A DNA stretch of 32,346 bases from JALZIF01 sp964584905 (GTDB taxonomy: Bacteria > Gemmatimonadota > Gemmatimonadetes > Gemmatimonadales > Gemmatimonadaceae): positions 1-32,346 of the forward strand of contig CAZPCC010000439.1 in NCBI GenBank assembly GCA_964584905.1. Direction: 5' to 3'. A program made the translations under genes and the position numbers. Shown here piece by piece: positions 8,606 to 15,573 of this stretch. The notes beneath the pieces were generated by a model that worked only from the letters and a program-made list of their open reading frames with translations, searched no databases and was not told the DNA's origin. Positions within the stretch are counted from its first letter, which is position 1. Every line of letters begins with the position of its first letter.

Positions 8606-8773
8606 TCAGGCTGCGGTGGCGTACTTGCTCGGCAGTCGTACGGTCAGCCGCTTGCGACCCTTCTTGCGGCGCCGGCTCAGAACATCGCGCCCCCAGCGCG
8701 TGGACATCCGCGTGCGGAATCCGTGCTTGCGGATACGGCGCTTATTGCGGGGGCGGTACGTCGGCTTGCCCAT
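8606..8773 (-). CDS. rpmH: 50S ribosomal protein L34
   Basis: Small basic protein of the large ribosomal subunit, 55 residues (family ~45-50). KPTYRPRNKRRIRKHGFRTRM and GRDVLSRRRKKGRKRLTV (read as separate blocks) match the L34 signature; a short SKYATAA tail is extra. The ATG at 8773 has GGAG seven bases upstream, which excludes the longer frame. First gene of the minus-strand rpmH-rnpA-yidD-yidC cluster; its stop lies inside the upstream open frame of rnpA. Confidence 0.97.
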   Translation of the reverse strand: MGKPTYRPRNKRRIRKHGFRTRMSTRWGRDVLSRRRKKGRKRLTVRLPSKYATAA

Positions 8774-9179
8774 ATGAACTCCAAATGGCGAATAGCAGTC
8801 ACAAAAACGCAGACAGACGGGGAAAGTTAACGGCACCCAGGGTGACGGTCAACGTGACGGGTATGGGAGGGCGTGCCTGAGGCGCCGCTCGCGATAAGCG
8901 GCGGGCGTCAGCCACGCAGCGCGAAGGGCCCACGCGACCGCATAATTGCCCGAGGTTCGCTGCCCGTTTGCCGAGCCATCCCGCCGCCGCCATTCCGAGA
9001 ACTGTGCCACCCTCTCTGGACGCCGGTGGCGTCGAGAATCAGTGCTGAAAAACGCATGTGGCGAGCCGCGCACAACCAACGCGCGTGGTACGTCCCATGC
9101 TTATGTATCCAGTCCAACACGCAACCAGTTAAGCGAATTCCACAACAACCGTTGCGCAACGAACCGGAGAAAAATCGAC
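8774..9179. other. Divergent intergenic region, rpmH / DUF892 gene
   Basis: 406 nt that must hold the rpmH-operon promoter (minus strand) and the DUF892 promoter (plus strand). It contains a hairpin at about 8877-8911 (CGCCGCT/AGCGGCG with outer CTGA/TCAG), possibly in the rpmH leader, and the 10-bp palindrome GTTGCGCAAC at 9151-9160, 19 nt before the DUF892 start, which could be an operator. No gene or convincing -10/-35 pair was found. Confidence 0.4.
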
Positions 9180-9677
9180 ATGGCAAACGAAAATCTGCAG
9201 GACTTGTACGTCGAGCAGCTTCGTGATCTGCACAGCGCCGAGAACCAGATTTTGAAGGCGCTTCCGAAGATGATCAGCAAGACGACGCACCCGGAGCTCA
9301 GGCAGGCTCTACAGGAACACAACAAGGTTACGGAAAAGCAGGTGCAGCGCCTCGAGTCGATCTTTACCGAGCTTGGCGAGAAGGCTACCGGACACAAGTG
9401 CAAGGGAATGGAAGGTCTCCTCACCGAAGGTGAAGAAGCCCTCACCGATTTCAAGGATGGCGATGTGCTCGATGCCGCCATCATCGCGTCGGCTCAACGC
9501 GTGGAGCATTACGAAATCGCCGGCTACGGCACCGTTCGCTCAATGGCGACAATGCTCGGATTCGAGAAGCAGGCCGCGCTGCTCCAGGAGACGCTGGAAG
9601 AGGAAGGCGATGCGGATGAAAAGCTCAGTGGCCTCGCAGAGCGTGTAGTGAACATCGATGCGCTGAAGGCGGACTGA
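9180..9677 (+). CDS. DUF892 (YciE/YciF-type) ferritin-like protein
   Basis: Four-helix ferritin-like protein of the stress-associated DUF892 family; biochemical role uncertain. Helix 1 carries YVEQLRDLHSAENQILKALP, helix 2 the HNKVTEKQVQRLE segment, helix 3 QRVEHYEIAGYGT (ExxH-like carboxylate/His pattern) and helix 4 LLQETLEEEGDADEKL, giving the conserved Glu/His positions expected for a di-metal site. The ATG at 9180 is chosen because GGAG is correctly spaced upstream and homology starts there; 165 residues is the usual length. Stand-alone gene followed by a strong hairpin. Confidence 0.88.
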   Translation: MANENLQDLYVEQLRDLHSAENQILKALPKMISKTTHPELRQALQEHNKVTEKQVQRLESIFTELGEKATGHKCKGMEGLLTEGEEALTDFKDGDVLDAAIIASAQRVEHYEIAGYGTVRSMATMLGFEKQAALLQETLEEEGDADEKLSGLAERVVNIDALKAD

Positions 9678-9714
9678 CACCGGCAACCGGTCGCGAGAAC
9701 CGGGCAGGGAAAAC

Positions 9715-9756
9715 GGACTGCAGGATACGGAGACGATTCTCCGTATCCCGCAGTCC
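9715..9756 (+). terminator. Strong stem-loop after the DUF892 gene
   Basis: Inverted repeat with arms GGACTGC-A-GGATACGGAGA and TCTCCGTATCC-C-GCAGTCC, about 18 paired bases, one mismatch and a 4-nt loop, 38 nt after the stop. It is followed by ATTCTCATTT, a weak U-rich tail. Probable intrinsic terminator. Confidence 0.65.
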
Positions 9757-10142
9757 ATTCTCATTTCCGGGGACTATCCGCGAACCGTCATCCGCCGCGC
9801 AGTGCCTCCGCCGCCTGACGAATTCGCGATGTTCAGCGTCTTGTTCCCTCATCCGCCTGACGAGCTGGGACCACGAAACGCGGGCGGATTGAGCTGCCAT
9901 GTCGCTAACGACGTAGCGCGCGGCCGCCCCCGGATCGTTCGTTCATCGTCTCCGTCCTGCCGGTTTCCTTAGAGGTGATGATTCATCATCTCGCTCCTGG
10001 TCTCGCTCCTGGTCGTGAACCGCCGTCTATCGCGCTCTACCCAGCGTGAAGGGCATCTCGACCCCGGCGTGCACAGTTGCTCTTGATTCCCTTCCGGGTT
10101 CTCCGTAGCTTCGCCGTCCCTCCGACTTTCCACATCGCGCCG
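9757..10142. other. Region upstream of dnaA
   Basis: 386 nt without a convincing gene; open minus-strand frames here have no recognisable translation. Two 11-nt direct copies of CCGCCTGACGA lie at 9811 and 9853, each containing the over-represented octamer described in the findings. No perfect DnaA box (TTATCCACA) is present; CTTTCCACA at about 10126 matches 7 of 9. The dnaA promoter could not be pinned down. Confidence 0.4.
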
Positions 10143-11528
10143 ATGTCGCTGTCCGCCCAAGAAACCTGGTCACGATTGCTTGAGCGGGCACGCCGCGAGG
10201 TTCCCGAGCAGACGTATAGAACGTGGCTCGAGCCAGTGGAGCCGCTCGAGCTCAATGGGCAGACGCTGGTGTTGTCCGCACCCGACCGGTTTGCGGCGGA
10301 GTGGAACGAGTCCAAGCACGCGACGATGCTGGCGGGGCTGGCGCCGGTCGCGCTGGGGCATCCGCTCCTTGTCACCTTCCGAGTGCACGAGGAGCGTTCC
10401 CGGCGCTCGCAGATGGACCTCTTTGTCGCGCCCCCTCCGCCGGAGCAAGTAGATCGGGACGCACCGCCACCCGCACTCGCCCAACTCAGCGCGCGATATA
10501 CGTTCGCAAACTTCGTCATTGGCAAATCCAACGAGCTGGCCGCAGCCGCCGCTCAGGCCGCGGCTGCTTCGCCCGGCAAGATCTACAATCCACTGTTCAT
10601 CTACGGCGGAACAGGGCTGGGAAAGACGCACCTGATGCAGGGCGTGGCGCACGACATTCTCAAGCGAAGCCCCTCGACCCGCCTGATTTTCCTCGGCACC
10701 GAGCAGTTTACCAACGACCTTGTCGGCTCCATTCAGAACAGAACCACCGCCGATTTCCGAAGACGCTACCGCGAAACGGATCTGCTTCTGATTGACGACG
10801 TGCACTTCCTGAAGGGTAAGGAAGCGACGCAGGAAGAGTTCTTTCACACCTTCAATGCCCTCTACGAGGCCGGGCGGCAGATAATCCTAACGAGTGACCG
10901 CCCGCCCAAGGAGATTCCAGGGCTGGAAGCGCGGCTGGTAAGCCGCTTCGAGTGGGGAATGGTCGCCGACATCGAGCTCCCCGATTTCGAGCATCGCGTG
11001 GCGATTCTTCAGAACAAGGCGCGGCTCGACCATCTGGAACGCACAATTCCCGACGATGTGATCCGCTTCATCGCCGAGCACGTGCGGTCGAGCGTGCGGG
11101 AGCTGGAGGGAAGCATCATCCGCCTGCTGGCCTACGCCTCGCTGCGCAAACGTGAGATCACGCCCGAACTCGCGCGCGAAGCGCTACGCGACAAGCTTCA
11201 GCCGTCGGACAGCGGCGAGGAGCCTGCGGTCGCACTCACCGTACAGATAATCCAGCAGATGGTTGCGAAGGAATGGGGCATCCCGACCGAGGGTCTGCGC
11301 GCGAAGGGAAGGACCAAGAACCTGACGATTCCGCGCCAGGTGGCGATGCATCTCATTCGCGATCTGCTCGGCATGCAGCTCGTCGAAATCGGTAACGCCT
11401 TTGGCGGCCGCGACCATTCGACGGTCATTCACAGCCTGGAAAAAACCGAGAACTCGCTGCGGGAAGATGCGGTTTTCAGGGAGAGGGTGTTGAGGGTGCG
11501 AGGGGTGTTGGAGAAGCTGAGAAGGTGA
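10143..11528 (+). CDS. dnaA: Chromosomal replication initiator DnaA
   Basis: AAA+ ATPase that binds oriC and melts it. Domain I is at residues ~1-85 (SAQETWSRLLERARREV; TYRTWLEPV), with a short Pro-rich domain II around 93-118. Domain III has Walker A GGTGLGKT 155-162, Walker B LLIDDVH 215-221, sensor 1 ILTSDRPP and the arginine-finger segment GLEARLVSRFEWG near 260-272. Domain IV ends with the DnaA signature GGRDHSTVIHS 421-431. The ATG at 10143 is chosen by homology (461 residues); an upstream TTG at 10077 would add 22 residues unlike the family. The Shine-Dalgarno is poor. Co-oriented with dnaN. Confidence 0.98.
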   Translation: MSLSAQETWSRLLERARREVPEQTYRTWLEPVEPLELNGQTLVLSAPDRFAAEWNESKHATMLAGLAPVALGHPLLVTFRVHEERSRRSQMDLFVAPPPPEQVDRDAPPPALAQLSARYTFANFVIGKSNELAAAAAQAAAASPGKIYNPLFIYGGTGLGKTHLMQGVAHDILKRSPSTRLIFLGTEQFTNDLVGSIQNRTTADFRRRYRETDLLLIDDVHFLKGKEATQEEFFHTFNALYEAGRQIILTSDRPPKEIPGLEARLVSRFEWGMVADIELPDFEHRVAILQNKARLDHLERTIPDDVIRFIAEHVRSSVRELEGSIIRLLAYASLRKREITPELAREALRDKLQPSDSGEEPAVALTVQIIQQMVAKEWGIPTEGLRAKGRTKNLTIPRQVAMHLIRDLLGMQLVEIGNAFGGRDHSTVIHSLEKTENSLREDAVFRERVLRVRGVLEKLRR

Positions 11529-11691
11529 AGGAGGAAATAGGAATTAGGAACTGGGAATTCGGGAAGGAATTGTCGCCCCACCTTTCAGGTGGGTCGACGC
11601 TTTTTCAACCAGCGACTAGCGCCGTAGGTGCGCAGTCGCACACCTCCCCTAATTCCTGATTCCTATTTCCTATTTCCTTCCACATTCTTCG
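11529..11691. repeat. Dispersed intergenic repeat, copy A (complete)
   Basis: Begins at the dnaA stop. Outer arms are imperfect inverted repeats of the type AGGAAATAGGAATTAGGAA and CTAATTCCTGATTCCTATTT. Inside are two hairpins: CCCACCT-TTC-AGGTGGG (11577-11593) and GCGACTAGCGCC...GGTGCGCAGTCGC (11612-11639). Related sequences occur at 22890-22976, 13350-13445 and 32285-32346, always between genes. No transposase is encoded, so it is a non-autonomous or structural element. Confidence 0.75.
11572..11604 (+). terminator. Putative terminator of dnaA, inside repeat copy A
   Basis: The stem GTCG..CCCACCT with loop TTC and AGGTGGG..CGAC is followed, after a short GC spacer, by TTTTT at 11600-11604. 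The repeat may thus have supplied dnaA's terminator. Confidence 0.45.
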
Positions 11692-11833
11692 CCTTTCCTC
11701 CACGGTACTCCCCACTATTTCAACCGCTCGCACGCTTTTGATGAGGACGGCCGCGGAAATTGCACTCATCTTCCCCGTGAGCCGACATCACCTGGCGCCA
11801 TGTATCATGCGTGACTATCGTTGCTTGCGGCGA

Positions 11834-11910
11834 TCATGCACATTTCAACATCGCTCTACTATCACTGCTATCATCTGTATTTAAGTATAAACAGAACTAG
11901 ATAGCTCCTC
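11834..11910 (+). other. oriC: Candidate origin unwinding element (oriC) between dnaA and dnaN
   Basis: TCATGCACA (11834-11842) matches the relaxed DnaA box TTWTNCACA at 8 of 9 positions. Fourteen bases later comes the trinucleotide run CTA CTA TCA CTG CTA TCA (11856-11873), resembling the DnaA-trio arrangement of the basal unwinding system. It is followed by the most AT-rich stretch of the spacer (GTATTTAAGTATAAAC). Position and order fit an origin, but only one weak box is present, so this is inference. Confidence 0.4.
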
Positions 11911-11936
11911 GATTGTTGAGATCCAGAGGATCCGGA

Positions 11937-13049
11937 ATGCGATTCACGATCTCGCGAGAAAAATTGCAGGAAGGTCTCGCCGCTGTCGCGGCCAGCATCC
12001 CCGCGAAGACCACGCTCCCGGTTCTGTCGAACATTCTGATCGAGACCACCGAGCAGGGTATTCGGCTCGCCGGTACCGATCTGGATATCGCGGTAAGTAC
12101 CGAGGTCGGTGCGGATGTCGAGCAGCAGGGAGCGATCACGGTTCCAGCAAAAAAGCTGACCGAGATCGCCCGCGAGCTGCCTTCGGCGCCGGTAAAGATC
12201 AGCGCAACCGGAGAACAGAGAGTAACCGTCGAATGCGGACGCTCGCGGTTCCGACTCCTCGGCTTGCCACGCGATGAATTCCCCAGCTTTCCCACAGTCA
12301 AGTTCGAGGATGCCTGGCGAGTCCGCTCGGGCGATCTGCACAGGCTCATTTCGCATACCTCGTTCGCCGCGTCCACCGAAGAAAGCCGGCCGATCCTGAA
12401 CGGCGTGCTCTGGGAGCTGCGTCCGGATCGCATGAGAATGGTCGCGACCAACGGACATCGCCTTGCGAAGATGGAGTTGACGATCACTTCTGCTGGAGCG
12501 CCTTCCAGCGATCTGATTGTCCCACCCAAGGCGCTCGAACAAATCAGGCGTCTCTTTCCCGCCGAGGAGGAGCTGGAGATTGCGCGCGGCGACAACCACC
12601 TCGCTTTCCGCTCTCCGTTCACCTCGGTATTCACCCGCCTGATCGAAGGGCCGTATCCGAATTACGAGCAGGTCATCCCCAAGGACAACGATCGCGTAGC
12701 GCAGGTCGACAAGACCGCACTCACGCAGGCTATCCGCCGGATGGCCATCATTGCCTCGGACCAGACGCATCGCGTGCGGATGTCGTTCAACGCGGGGATG
12801 GTGAAGCTCGCTGTACAGACTCCCGACCTGGGTGAAGCGCAGGACGAGGTGCCGATCAACTACGACGGCGACCCGCTCGACATTGGCTTCAATGCGAATT
12901 ATCTGCTGGAGATCCTGCGCTACATGCCCACGGATACGGTCAAGCTGACGTTCAAGGCACCCGAGCGGGCCGCAACGCTTGAGCCTGAGGGGTGGGACGA
13001 GGGGACGAAGTATCTCTGCCTGGTGATGCCTCTCAAGCTGATCGACTGA
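11937..13049 (+). CDS. dnaN: DNA polymerase III sliding clamp (beta subunit)
   Basis: Ring-shaped processivity clamp tethering the replicative polymerase to DNA. The N-terminus MRFTISREKLQEGLAAVA, the LPVLSNILIE strand, the TEESRPILNGVLWEL segment and the C-terminal LVMPLKLI are family hallmarks; three clamp-fold repeats account for the 370 residues. The ATG at 11937 has AGAGGA six bases upstream and is preferred over a frame eight codons longer. It follows dnaA after a 408-nt spacer and is followed by a stem-loop and tRNA-Asn. recF and gyrB, often next, are not present in the window. Confidence 0.98.
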   Translation: MRFTISREKLQEGLAAVAASIPAKTTLPVLSNILIETTEQGIRLAGTDLDIAVSTEVGADVEQQGAITVPAKKLTEIARELPSAPVKISATGEQRVTVECGRSRFRLLGLPRDEFPSFPTVKFEDAWRVRSGDLHRLISHTSFAASTEESRPILNGVLWELRPDRMRMVATNGHRLAKMELTITSAGAPSSDLIVPPKALEQIRRLFPAEEELEIARGDNHLAFRSPFTSVFTRLIEGPYPNYEQVIPKDNDRVAQVDKTALTQAIRRMAIIASDQTHRVRMSFNAGMVKLAVQTPDLGEAQDEVPINYDGDPLDIGFNANYLLEILRYMPTDTVKLTFKAPERAATLEPEGWDEGTKYLCLVMPLKLID

Positions 13050-13130
13050 AGGCACACGGCAGTCACCGGCGCGCGAGCGTTGACCGGAGCCCGCGCCTTC
13101 CGCTATCGTACGCCAGGCCTGTTAGCTGTG

Positions 13131-13164
13131 AGGTGCGAAATGGAGATACTCCGTCTCGCACCTC
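13131..13164 (+). terminator. Stem-loop after dnaN
   Basis: GAGGTGCGA pairs with TCGCACCTC around an inner GGAG/CTCC stem, 81 nt after the dnaN stop. The U-tract is poor (TCCCG). Likely a 3'-end hairpin; outer stem bases match the hairpin at 6246-6296. Confidence 0.55.
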
Positions 13165-13229
13165 TCCCGTCTCCGGCTTGAACTCTCCGAGGCTCACATT
13201 CGTCTATTCCCTTGATTCCTGTTTTCTAG

Positions 13230-13301
13230 TGGGGTGTAGGTCAATGGCAGACCGCCCGGCTGTTAACCGGGAAGTTGCAGGTTCGAGTCCTGCCGCCCCA
13301 G
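13230..13301 (+). tRNA. tRNA-Asn (anticodon GTT)
   Basis: A full cloverleaf folds by eye: acceptor TGGGGTG/CGCCCCA (7 bp with one G-U), D-arm GGTC/GACC, anticodon stem CCCGG/CCGGG with loop CTGTTAA, variable loop AAGTT, T-arm GCAGG-TTCGAGT-CCTGC and discriminator G. Anticodon GTT reads AAC/AAU, asparagine. The 3' CCA is not encoded and must be added after transcription. Confidence 0.95.
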
Positions 13302-13349
13302 CTGAAGTCCTTTGGTGGAAGAAGATCAGGCTTTTCGCGAATAGGTGTG

Positions 13350-13445
13350 GATAGGAAGTAGGAATCAGGGAAGGTGTGCGACAGCGCGCGATGCGGCGCT
13401 TTGTCCCTGGTCCCTGGTCCCTGTCCCTAGCCCCTTTTTCCTACT
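13350..13445. repeat. Dispersed intergenic repeat, copy D (diverged)
   Basis: Starts with ATAGGAAGTAGGAATCAGGG and AAGGTGTGCGACAGCGC, matching the reverse complement of copy A's outer arm and the edge of its hairpin. It then continues with a CCCTGGT-rich tail and TTTTTCCTACTCCC at the end. It fills the gap between tRNA-Asn and the lipoprotein gene. Divergence in the core suggests decay. Confidence 0.6.
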
Positions 13446-14373
13446 CCCTGGACTCCGCAGCGTCCCGGAGTCTCCGCACCGTCTGAACCACACGCTGCGA
13501 GAACGGCGTGGTCGTGCGCCCGTACGTCACCGTCAGGTTCGCAGTGCCTTCCCGCACTGCCGAGTACACCACGCCAGCCACCAGGTCGAATTCCAGTACT
13601 GTTCGGGATTCGCCGCTTCCGGTAAGTGCAACGACCTGTCCGAGCGAAGTGGTCTCCGTTCCAGCCAGCGAGAAGATCGTCGTCCGAGCCAGGCGCATGA
13701 GGGGCGTCCCAACGTCGTCGCGGCGCGTGCCTAACACGTCGTAGGAGCGCACCGCCCCCGTCGTTACCGGAACCCCTCCGCGGCAGATCGTCACCGAAGC
13801 GGAGTCGGCCCAGCTGGCCCCCACCCGCAGCTCCCCGGGCACGGCAACGAGCAGATCGCGGGCAACCTCCAGCAGCGGCGCGCCGGGCGAACACTCGTTA
13901 GACGGGGCGGCTGGGCCGGCCAGCACAGTTCCTCGCGGATCCATGATCGCGGTGTATCTCGGCATCGTCAGCGAGAGCGTATCGGGCGCGGGAATGATCG
14001 AGTCGCGCTCGACCGCCACCGAGTCGACCGCCAGCTCCACGCGCAGGGAATCAGTGCCTATCGACGCCGTTCGCAGCGTCAGCAAGGTGCGCGTACGGAC
14101 CATCGCTTCCCGGTTGGTGCTGTCGTCAGGCTGACTGATTACCGACTCGGTGATTACTTCATACTGGAACGTCCCCGGTAGATAGGCAAAGCGTGCGCTC
14201 ACCAGCGGAAGCGGGACGTCGGCCGGATCGGGCGTGGCGACGCGAGGGGGTACCGGAGGAGCCGCGACCGGTGCCGGAATCTCGGGGGAGGATGGCGCGC
14301 AGGCCGCCATTGCGATCAATGCCGCGGGCGCCACCAGCTGCCCGATCGTTCTTCCCACTCTCGTTAGAAGCAT
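13441..14373 (-). CDS. Predicted lipoprotein, function unknown
   Basis: The signal peptide ends in a lipobox (LIAMAAC), so the mature protein is probably lipid-anchored with a Pro-rich linker (PEIPAPVAAPPVPP) before a beta-strand-rich domain of ~250 residues. Repeated strands such as TRTLLTLRTASIGTDSLRVEL and alternating Thr/Ser/Val patterns suggest a beta-sandwich or barrel-like fold; no catalytic motif was recognised. The ATG at 14373 is chosen because it directly precedes the signal peptide (310 residues); the longer frame starts in unrelated sequence. It lies downstream of rnpB on the same strand. Confidence 0.7.
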   Translation of the reverse strand: MLLTRVGRTIGQLVAPAALIAMAACAPSSPEIPAPVAAPPVPPRVATPDPADVPLPLVSARFAYLPGTFQYEVITESVISQPDDSTNREAMVRTRTLLTLRTASIGTDSLRVELAVDSVAVERDSIIPAPDTLSLTMPRYTAIMDPRGTVLAGPAAPSNECSPGAPLLEVARDLLVAVPGELRVGASWADSASVTICRGGVPVTTGAVRSYDVLGTRRDDVGTPLMRLARTTIFSLAGTETTSLGQVVALTGSGESRTVLEFDLVAGVVYSAVREGTANLTVTYGRTTTPFSQRVVQTVRRLRDAAESRE

Positions 14374-14521
14374 CGCCACACCTGCAGAATTACGCTGACC
14401 GGGTTTGCGGGATGTTGCGCCGAAACGATGCCAGTCGGCTGAACCCGCAGCTCGACAACCACCCACTCTCTTGCCGGAACCAATTAGCAACGCCTCCGGA
14501 AATCGCTCCCCGGAGGCGCCG

Positions 14522-14917
14522 CACGCACCGGCCTGTAAGCCGGGTTCTGTCGAACGAGCGAGCTCGTCCGGACGGTCATTTCTCTAGGCGCGTGATCGCT
14601 CACGCGCTCCAGCAGCCTACCCGCGGCGTCTTGATCGGGACGGGCACATCCCTCGCCGCTTATTTGGCCTTGCTCCAACCGGGGTTTACCTGCCGCCATC
14701 CGTTGCCGGAGGCGTTGTGGGCTCTTACCCCACTCTTTTCACCCTTGCCTGTTCCCACGCTTTCGCGCGAGTCATCGGCGGTTTGGTCTCTGCGGCACTT
14801 TCCGTCACGCGATTGCTCGCGCGCCCAGGTGTTACCTGGCGGCCTGCCCATCGGAGCCCGGACTTTCCTCGAGCGGAACGCCAAAGCGCCCGCTCGCGAC
14901 CGCCCGGCCGGTGCGTA
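14522..14917 (-). ncRNA. rnpB: RNase P RNA, bacterial type A
   Basis: Catalytic RNA of RNase P. On the minus strand the conserved 5' block GAGGAAAGTCCGGGCTCC (about 14856-14873), the GCCAGGTAACACCTGG hairpin, the CAGAGACCAAACCGCCGATG block (J/P8-P10 region), GGTAAACCCC and the 3' block ACAGAACCCGGCTTACAG are all present in order. Ends are set by the P1 helix: ACGCACCGGCC at the 5' end pairs perfectly with GGCCGGTGCGT at the 3' end (plus-strand 14906-14916 and 14523-14533). Length ~396 nt is normal. Open frames across it are spurious. It is 55 nt downstream of the SET gene; TATCTT just upstream of the 5' end could be its -10 box. Confidence 0.95.
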
Positions 14918-14972
14918 CAACACAAAGATAGCGGATACGACGGGGAATTAGTGGCTCCTCGCATTTCGCAAC

Positions 14973-15518
14973 TCAGTTTCGCGCCAATTTCCGCTTTAGA
15001 ATCACTCCCCTGCACCTCATCGCTCCGCAGCGGCACTCATACAACTTTTTCCACGCGGGTCGCATGCGTCCTTCGCGCTCGTATGAGTAGTCGTAGGTCA
15101 ACTCTTCGCCGCGCTCTATGTCCCGCAGCGCCTCGACGAAGATCCTGTCGTCCTCTTCGACGGCTTCGCAATTGGGCTCGCAGGAGTGATTGACGAACCG
15201 GGCATCGTTCCCACCGACGGCGGCATCGATGCAGGTGCCGTCCTCGAGCCCGAACAGGAACGTGTGATGCACGGTCATTGCGTCGTCATCGTATCGGAGG
15301 TCCGCTTCTCCGGAGTCGATCCGCTCGCCCTTGTACTCGATGATGCGTGTGCCTTGCGGAATGTTCTTTCGCGCGAATGCGCCCTTGCCGGCAATCGGTG
15401 ATTTCCGAACGACCAGCCACGGCGAATCGGGCTTGCCCCGCTTGCTGTAGGACCGGCGGGTTTTCGTAGCCGCGCCGCGGCGTCGAGCCGCCGGGCGGCG
15501 CTGTTTGGTTGCGGGCAT
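14973..15518 (-). CDS. SET-domain protein-lysine methyltransferase
   Basis: Predicted SAM-dependent lysine methyltransferase; the bacterial substrate is unknown. A basic N-terminus (about 30 residues rich in Arg/Lys) precedes the SET domain: GKGAFARKNIPQG (44-56), YKGERI, RFVNHSCEPNC (107-117, the SAM-binding pseudoknot motif) and ELTYDY (139-144). A post-SET cysteine cluster, CRCGAMRC (162-169), with C117 would bind zinc as in eukaryotic SET enzymes. The ATG at 15518 (181 residues) lies 55 nt after the kinase stop; a TTG at 15605 would overlap the kinase and has no better ribosome-binding site. Same strand as the kinase, so possibly co-transcribed. Confidence 0.88.
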   Translation of the reverse strand: MPATKQRRPAARRRGAATKTRRSYSKRGKPDSPWLVVRKSPIAGKGAFARKNIPQGTRIIEYKGERIDSGEADLRYDDDAMTVHHTFLFGLEDGTCIDAAVGGNDARFVNHSCEPNCEAVEEDDRIFVEALRDIERGEELTYDYSYEREGRMRPAWKKLYECRCGAMRCRGVILKRKLARN

Positions 15519-15573
15519 GTAGTGTAGTAAGGCGGCGTCAGGCGCCGCGTAATGTGGATGGGCGGAGGGGCCG

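Noticed and set aside
9151..9160. Palindrome GTTGCGCAAC before the DUF892 gene
   Set aside because: A 10-bp palindrome can occur by chance in GC-rich DNA and it matches no operator I recognise; mentioned only in the intergenic description.
11871..13055. 394-codon minus-strand open frame
   Set aside because: Entirely antisense to dnaN, which is unmistakable.
13346..13354. TGTGGATAG, an 8/9 DnaA-box match
   Set aside because: Isolated, located between tRNA-Asn and a repeat, with no neighbouring boxes or AT-rich unwinding region.
14193..14951. Long plus-strand open frame (252 codons) between the lipoprotein and SET genes
   Set aside because: It runs across the RNase P RNA gene and the lipoprotein's 5' end; conserved RNA blocks explain the sequence and the translation is Arg/Pro/Ser-rich without family resemblance.
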